From contig DIXM01000009.1 in the NCBI GenBank assembly GCA_002436025.1, positions 56,190-120,189 of the forward strand: DNA of 64,000 bases. The letters are read 5' to 3'. Under the pieces are notes generated by a model that ran no database searches, was not told where the DNA came from, and was given only the letters and a program-made list of their open reading frames with translations. The position numbers were made by a program, and so were the translations under genes. Numbering within the stretch: position 1 is the stretch's first letter; each line of letters starts with the position of its first letter. This stretch comes from a candidate division Hyd24-12 bacterium UBA6080. Its GTDB lineage: Bacteria; Fermentibacterota; Fermentibacteria; Fermentibacterales; JCC-6. Shown piece by piece: positions 1 through 8,541 of this stretch.

Positions 1-1
1 C

Positions 2-2398
2 GTCAGGGTGGAATCGAGCATCGCAGGTCTGGCAGAACTTTCGCAGCTGGTAGTTGGCGGAGGGATGCACGGCCCCGTGCTGCTCCGCGATGTTGCCGAC
101 GTGATCGACGGCGAGCAGGAGGTCACCCAGTACATAAGGATGGATGGCCAGCCCTCGCTGTTCGGCATCGTGCAGCGAAGAAGCGACGCCAACACCGTGA
201 ACGTGTGCAACGGTATCCGTGCAGAGCTCGAAGCCGTTGAGAGGGAGTACGCCGGGCAGGTGGTTCCCTACATCATGTGGGACCAGTCCGACTTCATTCA
301 GCAGTCAATCTCCAACCTGGCGGACACCGCCGTTCAGGCATCCATATTGACGTTCCTTGTCCTCCTTTTCTTCCTCAGGTCACCCAAGGGGTCCCTTATT
401 GCGGGGGCTGCGATACCCGTATCGATAATCACCACATTCGCCGTGATGCACTTCTCCAACGTTGACCTGAACATGATCTCCCTCGCGGGGCTTGCCCTCG
501 CTGTGGGAATGCTGGTGGACAACTCGATCGTTGTCCTTGAGAGCATCTACAGGTACAGGACAATGGGAGAGAGTGCCTGCTCGGCAGCATGCAAGGGGTC
601 TGAGGAGGTTGGAATGGCGATCACCGCCTCAACACTGACGACCCTGGCGGTTTTCGTGCCGATACTTTTCGTGCCGGGGCTGGCGGGCCAGATGTTCAAG
701 GAGATGGTCCTCACCATCGTCTTCAGCCTTACCGTATCACTCTTCGTGGCCCTGAGCCTGGTTCCACTTCTCAGTTCCTTCTCTGAACGTCTGGTTCCCA
801 CCCACAAGCAGGGGAGCCTCGGTGACAGGATCAGAAGGATAACCGAGAGATGGGAGGAAGGTTACCACAAACTTTCTGTCCGCATGGTACAGAAGCGGAA
901 GCTCGTGATACTTTCCACGCTGGGTCTCCTTGTGGCCTGCCTGGCCATGTTCCCCCTTCTCAAGACCGAGTTCATCCCCGACAACGACAACGGTTTCATA
1001 AGCATCGACATGAACGCGGCAATAGGTACCGGGCTCGAGGAAACCGACGCGATGATAAGGGCGCTTGAAGACACCCTTCCCAAACTTTTCGAAGAGGGCG
1101 ACCTCATCACCTGGTACGCCCAGGTCGGACAGGAACAGGGGATCGGGGCGGTTTTCGGGGGTTCTTCCGGCAGCTGGTCCGGCGAGATGATGTTCAGGAT
1201 GGTTCCCGTGAGCGAGAGAAGCCTGTCCCTTGAAGAGTACGAGGAAAGGGTCAGGGCGGTCCTCGATGAAGTTCCCGGGCTAACCTACGACATCTCCGGC
1301 GGGAACTTCATGGGGGGCAGCCCCATCGAGGTCAAGGTCTACTCCGACGACCTCGACCAGCTCGTTACCGAGGGGGAAAGGATCCGCGAGGCCATCCAGG
1401 GCATCGAGGGGGTAAGGGACGTGACCACATCCATGGACGACATGCTGCCCGAGCTCTCGTTCCGCCCCGACTACAACGCCATGGTCCTCTACGGCCTCAG
1501 CCCTTCCTTCATCGCCTCGGAGATGAGCACCGGCCTCAGGGGAACCAACGCCGGGGTTTTCAGGGAGGGGGGGGAGGAGTACGACATAGTCGTCCGGTAC
1601 CCTGAATACCTCAAGGATTCTCGGGAAGACCTCGACTACCTCCCCGTGGCGGGGATGCCCGCCGCCGGCCTCGGAACCTTCACCGAGCGAATGGTATCAA
1701 CGAGCATCCAGCGTACGAACCAGCAGAGGTCGATCACCATCAACTGCGACGTTGCAGGAAGAAGCCTGGGCCAAGTTTCGGCCGATGTACGCAGGGTGGT
1801 GGATCAGGCCAACATTAACAACCTCAGGATCGAATACGGCGGAGAGATGAAGGACCAGCAGGAGACTTTCCTCTACCTCGGCATAGCCATCATCGTAGCC
1901 GCGTTCCTTGTTTACATGGTCATGGCAAGCCAGTTCGAGTCACTTCTTGAACCGTTCATCATCATATTCACGGTTCCAATGGCGGTCATCGGTGTCGTGC
2001 TGGGCCTTCTGATAACGGGCACGCCCCTTTCCGTCATGGCCCTCATCGGCATGCTGATGCTCGCGGGCATCGTGGTGAACAACGGCATAGTTCTGGTGGA
2101 CTACGCCAACCAGCTCCTCAGAAAGGGGGCTGCGACCATCGAGGAAGCTGTCACCGAAGCGGCGCGTGTGAGAATGAGGCCCATCCTGATGACTGCCCTC
2201 ACAACGATACTGGCCATGCTTCCCCTTGCGCTGGGCATAGGGGAAGGCGCCGAATCATGGGCGCCCATGGCGGTCACGGTGATCTTCGGCATGGTGGCGG
2301 CAACAGCGCTCACGCTCCTCGTCGAGCCCTGCATCTATGTTGTCTTCGGAACCAGGCTGGCAAAAAAGGCGAAGAGGGAGTGTGACATTACGGCGTGA
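2..2398 (+). CDS. RND efflux transporter, inner-membrane subunit (5' partial)
   Basis: Proton-driven RND (HAE1/AcrB-type) permease that would export drugs or other amphiphiles together with a periplasmic adaptor and outer-membrane channel. The visible 798 codons cover the last three quarters of a protein usually 1000-1050 residues long; the reading frame is open to the window edge, so the N-terminus lies upstream. The TM4 signature GMLVDNSIVVLE carries the conserved Asp followed by Asn, where AcrB has Asp-Asp. The matching second-half helix reads AGIVVNNGIVLVDY. Two large periplasmic loops separate the membrane blocks. It ends with TGA and is followed by a possible hairpin terminator. Substrate cannot be inferred. 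Confidence 0.93.
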   Translation, partial: VRVESSIAGLAELSQLVVGGGMHGPVLLRDVADVIDGEQEVTQYIRMDGQPSLFGIVQRRSDANTVNVCNGIRAELEAVEREYAGQVVPYIMWDQSDFIQQSISNLADTAVQASILTFLVLLFFLRSPKGSLIAGAAIPVSIITTFAVMHFSNVDLNMISLAGLALAVGMLVDNSIVVLESIYRYRTMGESACSAACKGSEEVGMAITASTLTTLAVFVPILFVPGLAGQMFKEMVLTIVFSLTVSLFVALSLVPLLSSFSERLVPTHKQGSLGDRIRRITERWEEGYHKLSVRMVQKRKLVILSTLGLLVACLAMFPLLKTEFIPDNDNGFISIDMNAAIGTGLEETDAMIRALEDTLPKLFEEGDLITWYAQVGQEQGIGAVFGGSSGSWSGEMMFRMVPVSERSLSLEEYEERVRAVLDEVPGLTYDISGGNFMGGSPIEVKVYSDDLDQLVTEGERIREAIQGIEGVRDVTTSMDDMLPELSFRPDYNAMVLYGLSPSFIASEMSTGLRGTNAGVFREGGEEYDIVVRYPEYLKDSREDLDYLPVAGMPAAGLGTFTERMVSTSIQRTNQQRSITINCDVAGRSLGQVSADVRRVVDQANINNLRIEYGGEMKDQQETFLYLGIAIIVAAFLVYMVMASQFESLLEPFIIIFTVPMAVIGVVLGLLITGTPLSVMALIGMLMLAGIVVNNGIVLVDYANQLLRKGAATIEEAVTEAARVRMRPILMTALTTILAMLPLALGIGEGAESWAPMAVTVIFGMVAATALTLLVEPCIYVVFGTRLAKKAKRECDITA

Positions 2399-2443
2399 GG
2401 TTCTGAACCTCGACAACGGGCACTCTCCGGTATGCGCGGGTTG

Positions 2444-2470
2444 CGGCGGGTATGACGCCGCGGCCCGCCG
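2444..2470 (+). terminator. possible hairpin terminator after the RND gene
   Basis: CGGCGGG (2444-2450) pairs with CCCGCCG (2464-2470) across a 13-nt loop. It is followed by TGCTTTAG and not by a real U run, so termination is only suggested. Confidence 0.3.
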
Positions 2471-2503
2471 TGCTTTAGATTCGACGGGGAAAGGGGGCAG
2501 CCG

Positions 2504-4219
2504 GTGAATCCTCTCGAATACTACGCAAGGTTCATGGACGACACGGCGCTGGCCGTTTTCGACCGCCGCCTCAAGCTTGTGGACGCCAATCAGGCCTTTG
2601 CCACAGCCTTTGGTGAAGGCTCCGATCTCTCGCTGGACAGGGTCCTGGCGGGCATGGAGCAGTCCGAGGGGGTTCTTCCCTCACTGCTCTACGAGCTTGA
2701 GCTGCAGGGCCGGACCTCCCCGGTCAGTCTTGCCCTTAACACCGACAAATACAGGTTCCTTTTCAAGGTATCGCTGTTCCGGCTCGGGGAGTCCGACGGA
2801 GACATGGTTCTGGCGAGCTTCAGGGATGAGACCGAGAAGGGGTTCATGGAACAGACCCTTCGCGACAGGAACCTCTCCCTTGTGACGATCTCCCCGGGTA
2901 TTCCCGTTGGCTTCTTCAGGGCGGCCCGGTCCGGCAACATCATCTCCGTGAACAGACCCCTGGTGGAAATGCTTGGTTACGAGAACGAGTACGAGCTTTT
3001 CAACGCCCGCATCGAGGATACATGGGTGGACCCATCGGACCGGGAACGGATGCTCCAGAACCTCATGGACAACGACACCGTCTCCGGGATGGAAGCCCTG
3101 TGGATGCGGCGGGACAAGGGCAGACTGTGGGTTTCCATAAGCGCCTACGGTGTTTCGGGTGAATCCGGTGAAACCCTTGTCTTCGATGCCGTGATCCTCG
3201 ACATAACGAAGAGGAAGGAAGCCGAGGACGAACTCAGGAGTTACCGCAACCGGCTCCAGGAGATGGTTGACGAGAAGACAGGCGAACTTACCAGGGCCAA
3301 CGACATGCTTGTTCTCGAGGTGGCGGAGCGGCAGAAAGCCGAGACCGTTCAGTCCGTCCTCCACGCGATCACCGACGCAGCGGTGACCGCTCAGTCGCTT
3401 TTCGGCCTTCTGGAAGAGATACATGCCCAGATGTCGAGGCTTTTCTACACACCCAACCTCTATTTCGCGTTCTACGATCCGGCGGACAACTCCTACTCCT
3501 TCCCCTACGCCATCGACCAGCAGGACGGAGCGGTTGGCCTCACCATTCCGGGCTACATGGAGGGGACGCTCACCGACCTTGTCCGGACCACGGGCGAACC
3601 CCGTCTTGTGGACAGGGCCTCGTTCACCGAGCTTCTGGCTCAGGGAAGTATCAGGGAGGTGGGATCGCCATCCGAGCAGTGGATCGGCGTTCCCCTCAGA
3701 GACTCCTCGGGGGTCTGGGGTGTGCTGGCCACACAGAGCTACGAGATGGTCAACGCATATTCACGCGATGACCTCGTGCTGTTCGCCAGGATCGCCGAGC
3801 ACGTGGCCCTGGCCATAAGCAGACACAGGACCGAGCAGGAACTCCGCAGGAACGGAGCCCTTTTCCGTGCGGTCCTCGAGGCTGAGAACCGCGGGATAAT
3901 AGTCACCGATTCAGACGGAATGGTCGTGTACATAAACCCCGTGCTCTCCCGCGAGATGGAGATCCCCCCCGAGCATGTCAGGGGACGGGAACTCTCGAAC
4001 ATCCTCCACGCGGAAGACCAGCTTCCCCTGGCGGAAGCCGTTGAGAACTGGAAAAGGGGGGGGGCCAGACCAGCTCTGCTTAGGATCCTTTCGGGGGCCT
4101 GCACCGTCAGCGCCCAGCCGCTGCGTGATTCCACGGGCCGGCTTCTCGGGATGATAGCCATCGAGGATAGTATCGAGGAGATCCATCCCCGGGACCTCAC
4201 CGAGCCTTCGGAACCCTGA
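2504..4219 (+). CDS. PAS-PAS-GAF-PAS sensory protein without output domain
   Basis: Soluble sensory protein of 571 residues. A first PAS-like domain (about 10-115) is followed by a second (about 130-245) ending in the typical DITKRKEAEDEL. A charged coiled coil (about 245-290) leads into a GAF domain (about 300-450), and a last PAS (about 460-560) reaches nearly to the end. No histidine kinase, GGDEF or receiver domain follows; the next gene is convergent 11 nt away, so the output is missing rather than displaced. GTG start with a GGGG-rich ribosome site 7 nt upstream. It may act on a partner kinase, or be the remnant of one. Ligand unknown. Confidence 0.85.
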   Translation: MNPLEYYARFMDDTALAVFDRRLKLVDANQAFATAFGEGSDLSLDRVLAGMEQSEGVLPSLLYELELQGRTSPVSLALNTDKYRFLFKVSLFRLGESDGDMVLASFRDETEKGFMEQTLRDRNLSLVTISPGIPVGFFRAARSGNIISVNRPLVEMLGYENEYELFNARIEDTWVDPSDRERMLQNLMDNDTVSGMEALWMRRDKGRLWVSISAYGVSGESGETLVFDAVILDITKRKEAEDELRSYRNRLQEMVDEKTGELTRANDMLVLEVAERQKAETVQSVLHAITDAAVTAQSLFGLLEEIHAQMSRLFYTPNLYFAFYDPADNSYSFPYAIDQQDGAVGLTIPGYMEGTLTDLVRTTGEPRLVDRASFTELLAQGSIREVGSPSEQWIGVPLRDSSGVWGVLATQSYEMVNAYSRDDLVLFARIAEHVALAISRHRTEQELRRNGALFRAVLEAENRGIIVTDSDGMVVYINPVLSREMEIPPEHVRGRELSNILHAEDQLPLAEAVENWKRGGARPALLRILSGACTVSAQPLRDSTGRLLGMIAIEDSIEEIHPRDLTEPSEP

Positions 4220-4226
4220 GGGGTTC
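4211..4226. terminator. short stem-loop between convergent genes
   Basis: GAACCC-TGAG-GGGTTC spans the junction of two convergent genes. There is no U run on either strand, so a role as bidirectional terminator is tentative. Confidence 0.25.
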
Positions 4227-4230
4227 GGGG

Positions 4231-6414
4231 TCAGCGCAGGAGCACCACCCTCGAAACGGCTGTCTCGCTCGCAGTAAAAGCCTTAACCAGGTAGACACCC
4301 GCAGGAGTGCTCTCGTCGGGCGTCCAGACAACGCTCCCCCCGAAACCGTCCAGGGTTGCGGAAAGCCTGCCCGCTGTGTCGTAAACCCTCACTGTTACGG
4401 GTCCGCTGCCTGAACCGATAACGGAAAGGGTGACCGGACCCCTTGCGGGGTTTGGCCTGGCGCTTACTGAAAGAAGGGCGGGTGAAGGTCCGGCGATGCC
4501 CAGCTGGTCTTCCGTGAGTTCAACCACGCCGAAACCCCGAAGACCGGCGAAAAGCTGCCCCGGTGTGTCGCCGTAGGCGATGTCCCACACACACCGGTTC
4601 TCGATGCCGGTGTTCAGAAGCTGCCATGTGTCGCCCAGGTCGGGGCTCCATCTCACACCCGTGCTGCCTGTCCCGTTGAAGACGTTGTCGTCCTGCTCCC
4701 CAAGCACAGCCCATGACATTCCAGAAGACCCGGGGCACTGCTCCCAGGTCGCCCCCCTGTCCCACGAACGATGGATGCCGCCGTCGGTGGACAGGTACGC
4801 CATGGCATCATCACCCCAGCGGGTGGAGAGGCCGGGATGGTAGGAACCTGGAACGGGAGCCGCGTTGAAGGTCGCTCCGCCGTCATCGGACCAGTACACG
4901 GCCGTGGCGCTCTGCTGGAAGGAAACAAGTACGCGAAGGCCTCCGCCCTCGAGATCGATCAGTTCCAACGAAGGGTACAGGGCGAAGGGAAGGCCTGAGC
5001 CAGCGGTCCAGCTCTGTCCGCCGTCGGTGGTGTAATGCACGCCCGTCGTTGCCGTTCCGGCCCACGCCCGGTCAGGGTCTGCGGGGTCGAACGCCACGCT
5101 CGAGACCTGTGTGCCGGTGAAACCTGCGCCTGCCCAGCTGTCGCCCGAGTCATCCGACCTGTAAACACCTGAGGCGGTCGCGACGTACATCACCGGCCCC
5201 TGGTAGTGCAGGTCGGACCCCGGAGCGATGTCGTAAATGGTCCAGTTCGCAGGGCCGGGGTTTACTATTCCCCAGCTTTCGCCGGCATCGGTGCTTTTCC
5301 AGAGACCGTGGTATTCACCTGCGGCAAATAGAGTCCCCGTAGCGGAAAGGTATGACACCGTGTGAATGTAGGCGTTTCCGATGCCCTGCTGAGACACCTG
5401 GTACTGGTTGCCCGTGAACAGCGTTCTGTAGACGCCGCCGTTGTGACCTGCAAGGTATCCCGCCGAGGATGTGCACCCCGCCTGCCAGTAGGAAGCTGTG
5501 ATCCCCGAGGTGTTAAGATACCAGTTCGAGCCTCCGTTGGTACTTTCGTACACCCCGCCGGCCCCGATAACGGGAGCGTAAAGATTCGAGGCGTCGCAAG
5601 CCGCCGGGGCGTAACTTGTTCCCGGAACCACAAGATCCCAGTTGGCTCCGTAGTTGCCGGTCATGTAGAAGCCGTCGCTATGCGTAAGGATGATGGTCTC
5701 AGCGTAACCGAAAGGCGCAACGAGAAGCCCCCACCCGGAGCCGGCAGGTCCCATCGGGCTCCATGAAGCGCCGCCATCGGTGGTTCGGTAGAGAGGTTGG
5801 GCCAGGCCGGACATGGCCACATACATCGTGTCGGGGTGGTCGGGGTCGCACCCGAAGCCTTTCATGAAGCCTGTGCTCAGGCCGACCTCGTGCCATGTGG
5901 CACCGCCGTCGACCGAACGCCTTATGCCCGTGTTGGATGAGAGCCCCGCGATGAGAACGTCCGGGTTTGCCTGTGAAACGCCGATCTTGATGACGTAGGC
6001 TGAAGGCATGCCCGGAACCACCGACCAGTTCTCACCGTTGTCGGTCGATACGTAAAGGCCCGTGCGTGTCGCGGCGTAGAATGTTGACGGGGGGGCGGCG
6101 CAAACGTCGTTCACCTGAATGCCGAACATGCTTGTGCCGTTCCAGGTGACCCCACCGTTCGTGCTTCTCCACACACCGCCTGCATCGGGCGTCATGGAGT
6201 AGCCGCATGCCGCCACGACGATGCTGTTGTTGCCCACTGCGGGAACAAGTGCCCTCAGGTTGCCCCCCCATGGACCGCTGCCGGTCCACTCCCCCTGCCC
6301 TGCGACGTAACCAGGCATTGGAGTTTCGTTGCAGTAGCCGTGAAGGAACTCTTCCCGTGGGAAACCGGTTTCCGTATCCATCAGCCCCAGTATCACCATG
6401 ATGACAACAAACAT
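4231..6414 (-). CDS. secreted Asp-box (BNR/sortilin-like) repeat protein with C-terminal sorting-type domain
   Basis: Predicted secreted beta-propeller protein of about 727 residues. A short hydrophobic N-terminus (FVVIMVILGL) resembles a signal peptide but lacks the usual basic residues. About a dozen Asp-box motifs follow, such as SVDGGATW, TTDGGASW and STDAGESW. This pattern belongs to BNR/sialidase and Vps10-type propellers; no sialidase catalytic set is recognisable, so an enzyme role is not claimed. The last 80 residues (ARPNPARG, VYDTAGR, PAGVYLVKA) resemble the FlgD-like/type A sorting domains of type IX secretion cargo. The ATG at 6414 is chosen because AAAGGTGG lies 5 nt upstream; an in-frame GTG at 6423 is possible. 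Confidence 0.8.
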   Translation of the reverse strand: MFVVIMVILGLMDTETGFPREEFLHGYCNETPMPGYVAGQGEWTGSGPWGGNLRALVPAVGNNSIVVAACGYSMTPDAGGVWRSTNGGVTWNGTSMFGIQVNDVCAAPPSTFYAATRTGLYVSTDNGENWSVVPGMPSAYVIKIGVSQANPDVLIAGLSSNTGIRRSVDGGATWHEVGLSTGFMKGFGCDPDHPDTMYVAMSGLAQPLYRTTDGGASWSPMGPAGSGWGLLVAPFGYAETIILTHSDGFYMTGNYGANWDLVVPGTSYAPAACDASNLYAPVIGAGGVYESTNGGSNWYLNTSGITASYWQAGCTSSAGYLAGHNGGVYRTLFTGNQYQVSQQGIGNAYIHTVSYLSATGTLFAAGEYHGLWKSTDAGESWGIVNPGPANWTIYDIAPGSDLHYQGPVMYVATASGVYRSDDSGDSWAGAGFTGTQVSSVAFDPADPDRAWAGTATTGVHYTTDGGQSWTAGSGLPFALYPSLELIDLEGGGLRVLVSFQQSATAVYWSDDGGATFNAAPVPGSYHPGLSTRWGDDAMAYLSTDGGIHRSWDRGATWEQCPGSSGMSWAVLGEQDDNVFNGTGSTGVRWSPDLGDTWQLLNTGIENRCVWDIAYGDTPGQLFAGLRGFGVVELTEDQLGIAGPSPALLSVSARPNPARGPVTLSVIGSGSGPVTVRVYDTAGRLSATLDGFGGSVVWTPDESTPAGVYLVKAFTASETAVSRVVLLR

Positions 6415-6610
6415 GATTACCACCTTTCAAAGGCTTGCTAATCCCATAAGATAGATGTCACATAAGTATAAGTTGCACAGGTACTTGTACGCAAGAAGCC
6501 CAAGGTGCCTATCCCGGGGGCTCTCAATCGGCCACGGTATGAAACCGAAACATCCATGAAAAACAGAAGTGTCAACTCTAATTTTCATGGTAAATGATTC
6601 CGGTAATGAG

Positions 6611-6634
6611 AATGGGGAGCCGAAGCTCCCCATT
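6611..6634 (-). terminator. perfect TTCG hairpin downstream of tRNA-Gln
   Basis: A 10-bp perfect stem, AATGGGGAGC and GCTCCCCATT, encloses a TTCG tetraloop as read on the - strand. It starts 7 nt after the tRNA 3' end. No U tract follows, so it may be a processing or stability structure rather than an intrinsic terminator. Confidence 0.6.
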
Positions 6635-6641
6635 GACGATC

Positions 6642-6715
6642 TGGCTGGCGGGCAGGGATTCGAACCCCAATAGGCGGATCCAGAGTCCGCAGTCCTACCA
6701 TTGGACGACCCGCCA
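6642..6715 (-). tRNA. tRNA-Gln (anticodon CTG)
   Basis: A 74-nt cloverleaf on the - strand. The acceptor TGGCGGG pairs with CCCGCCA, and the T loop holds the usual GGTTCGAATCC. The anticodon stem GCGGA/TCCGC encloses the loop CTCTGGA, giving anticodon CTG (complement at 6681-6683), which reads CAG. Discriminator G and the 3' CCA are encoded. It stands alone between the secreted protein and the small membrane protein gene. Confidence 0.95.
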
Positions 6716-6779
6716 ACGGAGTCGGAATTATCGCGAAGCCATATATTCCTGTCAAGCATTGAAGCAAAGGAGGGCGTAC

Positions 6780-7154
6780 ATGGGTGAAAGAAGTGAAAAC
6801 AGACGGGGCGGGCTGATTGTGGCATGGGCCGTTTCAGGGCTCAGCCTCTATCTGACAAGCCTCATCCTGGGTTCGAGGATGGTTTTCGACGGGTTCTGGA
6901 GCATCGCGCTGACAGCCCTTGCCGTGGGGTTGCTGAACTTTCTGCTGGGACCGCTTCTCTCCCTCATCACCTGTCCCCTCATCATACTGACGCTGGGGCT
7001 CGCACGGTTCCTCGTGAGCGGGTTGATCCTGCTGATGGCATCATGGTGGGTGCCCGCCGGGTTTCACCTGGCAAGTTTCTGGTGGGCCGTGCTTGCGGCG
7101 GTGATCGTCGCTGTTCTTAACGGCGCACTGGAGAGGGTGTTCGGGGTCAGGTAG
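6780..7154 (+). CDS. phage holin family 4-like small membrane protein
   Basis: A 124-residue protein with about four hydrophobic segments and short loops (for example LNFLLGPLLSLITCPLIILTLGL). This matches the widespread bacterial family named after mycobacteriophage holin; in bacteria it is a chromosomal membrane protein of unknown role, and no phage genes lie nearby. The ATG is preceded by AAAGGAGGG, a strong ribosome site. The longer upstream reading frame would run through the tRNA gene and is rejected. Confidence 0.8.
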   Translation: MGERSENRRGGLIVAWAVSGLSLYLTSLILGSRMVFDGFWSIALTALAVGLLNFLLGPLLSLITCPLIILTLGLARFLVSGLILLMASWWVPAGFHLASFWWAVLAAVIVAVLNGALERVFGVR

Positions 7155-7800
7155 GAACCGGACGCGCTATTCCGACCGGGGTCTGCTGGGTTCCCTGCCC
7201 AAGCGGGTTGTCCGCCAGTATCTCCACAAGGAGCGCGCGATCGATGCTTTTCGGCCAGGCTCCCAGGATGTTGCCCCCCAGATCGTTGATGTCCACAACA
7301 GCCGCGCCGCAGCCGAACCTTTCCGAAAGACGCCTGGCAACTCCGTCAGGGTCGAGGGGGGCCAGACTGACAGCCCTGTTGAAGGGGGGAAGGGTGCCGT
7401 TCGTGGGGCCGTCTATCGAGCGCGCCCGGGGGCCCGCAACCCTGTAGAAGTCCCCCTTCCTGCCCAGAAGTTTTCCCAGAAAGCCCGCCGCTGCCGCGAA
7501 CAGTATCCTTGCGGCACCGCACTCGTCGATGGCGCACTGCATCGTTTCGGGAATGCCAAGACCAATGCCGGCAGGGGTCCTTGTGACATGACGGGAGAGG
7601 AAGACGGCAAGTCTGCCGGGTTTCACTTCACCCTTGTCCAGAAGGAAATACCGGCCCTGGCTGGCCCCCACCGCCTTCTCGCTCATGAAGAGGATATCGC
7701 CGTCCCCCGCAGTGAGGTTTGCCTGGGAAAGCCCCAGTGAAACTGCCTCGGTAAGGTCGTCACCCTTGAGGATCAGGCTTGTCTTCACGGGGATCCTCAT
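7147..7800 (-). CDS. CofE-like F420-0:gamma-glutamyl ligase family protein
   Basis: About 217 residues matching the ATP/GTP-dependent gamma-glutamyl ligase family typified by CofE, which adds glutamate to coenzyme F420-0. Recognisable parts are IPVKTSLILKGDDL near the start, DGPTNGTLPPFN in the centre and the late DINDLGG. It lacks the C-terminal nitroreductase-like domain of some bacterial FbiB proteins. No F420 biosynthesis gene is nearby, so the true acceptor is unknown. The start at 7800 has GGAGG 10 nt upstream; an ATG at 7836 with GGGGGTGA is also plausible. Its tail overlaps the end of the preceding convergent gene by 8 nt. Confidence 0.7.
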   Translation of the reverse strand: MRIPVKTSLILKGDDLTEAVSLGLSQANLTAGDGDILFMSEKAVGASQGRYFLLDKGEVKPGRLAVFLSRHVTRTPAGIGLGIPETMQCAIDECGAARILFAAAAGFLGKLLGRKGDFYRVAGPRARSIDGPTNGTLPPFNRAVSLAPLDPDGVARRLSERFGCGAAVVDINDLGGNILGAWPKSIDRALLVEILADNPLGQGTQQTPVGIARPVPT

Positions 7801-7848
7801 CCAGGTTCTTCCTCCGGCGCGGATTTCGGTTTGCATATATTCACCCCC

Positions 7849-8541
7849 ATGGAATACGAACTGCTGCTCTCCCACCAGGCTTCACTACTCCCGGTCGTCA
7901 CGGTGCTTCTGCCATCGGGCAGCCTTGAACAGCACGGAACCGAAGCGCCCCTGGGATGTGACGCCATCGTGGCGAAACACCTCTGCCTCGAAGCCGGCCG
8001 CGAGACCGGAGCGCCGGTCCTGCCTGTGGTCTCATACGGCGATTCCCTCTCCCACCTGGGCTTCCCGGGCACTTTCTCGCTTGCGACCCGAACGCTGGCA
8101 CAGGTCTACTCGGATATCCTCGAATCGGCATCACGCAACGGCTTTCGCAGGTGCCTGATTATAAGCGGTCACGGCGGAAACCGAAGCGCCGCTGAAGACG
8201 CCTGCGCCCGCGATTACGGCGGGCTGTCGCCACGGTACCTGGGCTGGTGGCAGCTCCCCGGCGCCGCGGAAAAGGAGAGGGAGCTCTTTCCAGAAAGCGG
8301 TCATCACGTGACCTCCTCCGAGGTTTCCATGGTCTGGTTCCTTCTTGGTGGAACCCCTCCCGGCGTCTTCACGGGAAAATACCCGCCCTGGCAGGATGTT
8401 TTCGGGGACCCCGAAGCATTCAAACTGGCCTATCCCGACGGGGGGGTTGGCGGGGACATGTCGCAGGTCTCCGTTGCAAAGGGCGCCCTTCTCTTCAACC
8501 ACCTGGTGAAGGCGCTCTGCCTGGTTGTCCGGGAGCCCTGA
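7849..8541 (+). CDS. creatininase family amidohydrolase
   Basis: A 230-residue member of the creatininase/MftE metal-dependent hydrolase fold. PSGSLEQHG near residue 25 and LGCDA after it supply the Glu, His and Asp metal ligands, and SGHGGN near residue 103 supplies the next His. FPGTFSL is also typical. The last ligand region reads HHVTSSE, not the usual HAGE. Family members cleave cyclic or peptide amides in creatinine, riboflavin/F420 or mycofactocin pathways; which applies here is unknown. The divergent start lies 48 nt from the CofE-like gene, so the promoter must be very compact. The stop overlaps the ABC ATPase start (TGATG). Confidence 0.8.
   Translation: MEYELLLSHQASLLPVVTVLLPSGSLEQHGTEAPLGCDAIVAKHLCLEAGRETGAPVLPVVSYGDSLSHLGFPGTFSLATRTLAQVYSDILESASRNGFRRCLIISGHGGNRSAAEDACARDYGGLSPRYLGWWQLPGAAEKERELFPESGHHVTSSEVSMVWFLLGGTPPGVFTGKYPPWQDVFGDPEAFKLAYPDGGVGGDMSQVSVAKGALLFNHLVKALCLVVREP

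Noticed and set aside
6427..6825. open frame on - crossing tRNA-Gln
   Set aside because: It reads through a clear tRNA and its hairpin.
6780..7154. prophage holin
   Set aside because: No lysis, structural or integrase genes nearby; the family is common in chromosomes.
8247..8540. N-terminal extension of the ABC ATPase frame
   Set aside because: It overlaps the creatininase gene; the ATG at 8541 with TGATG coupling gives the normal ATPase N-terminus.
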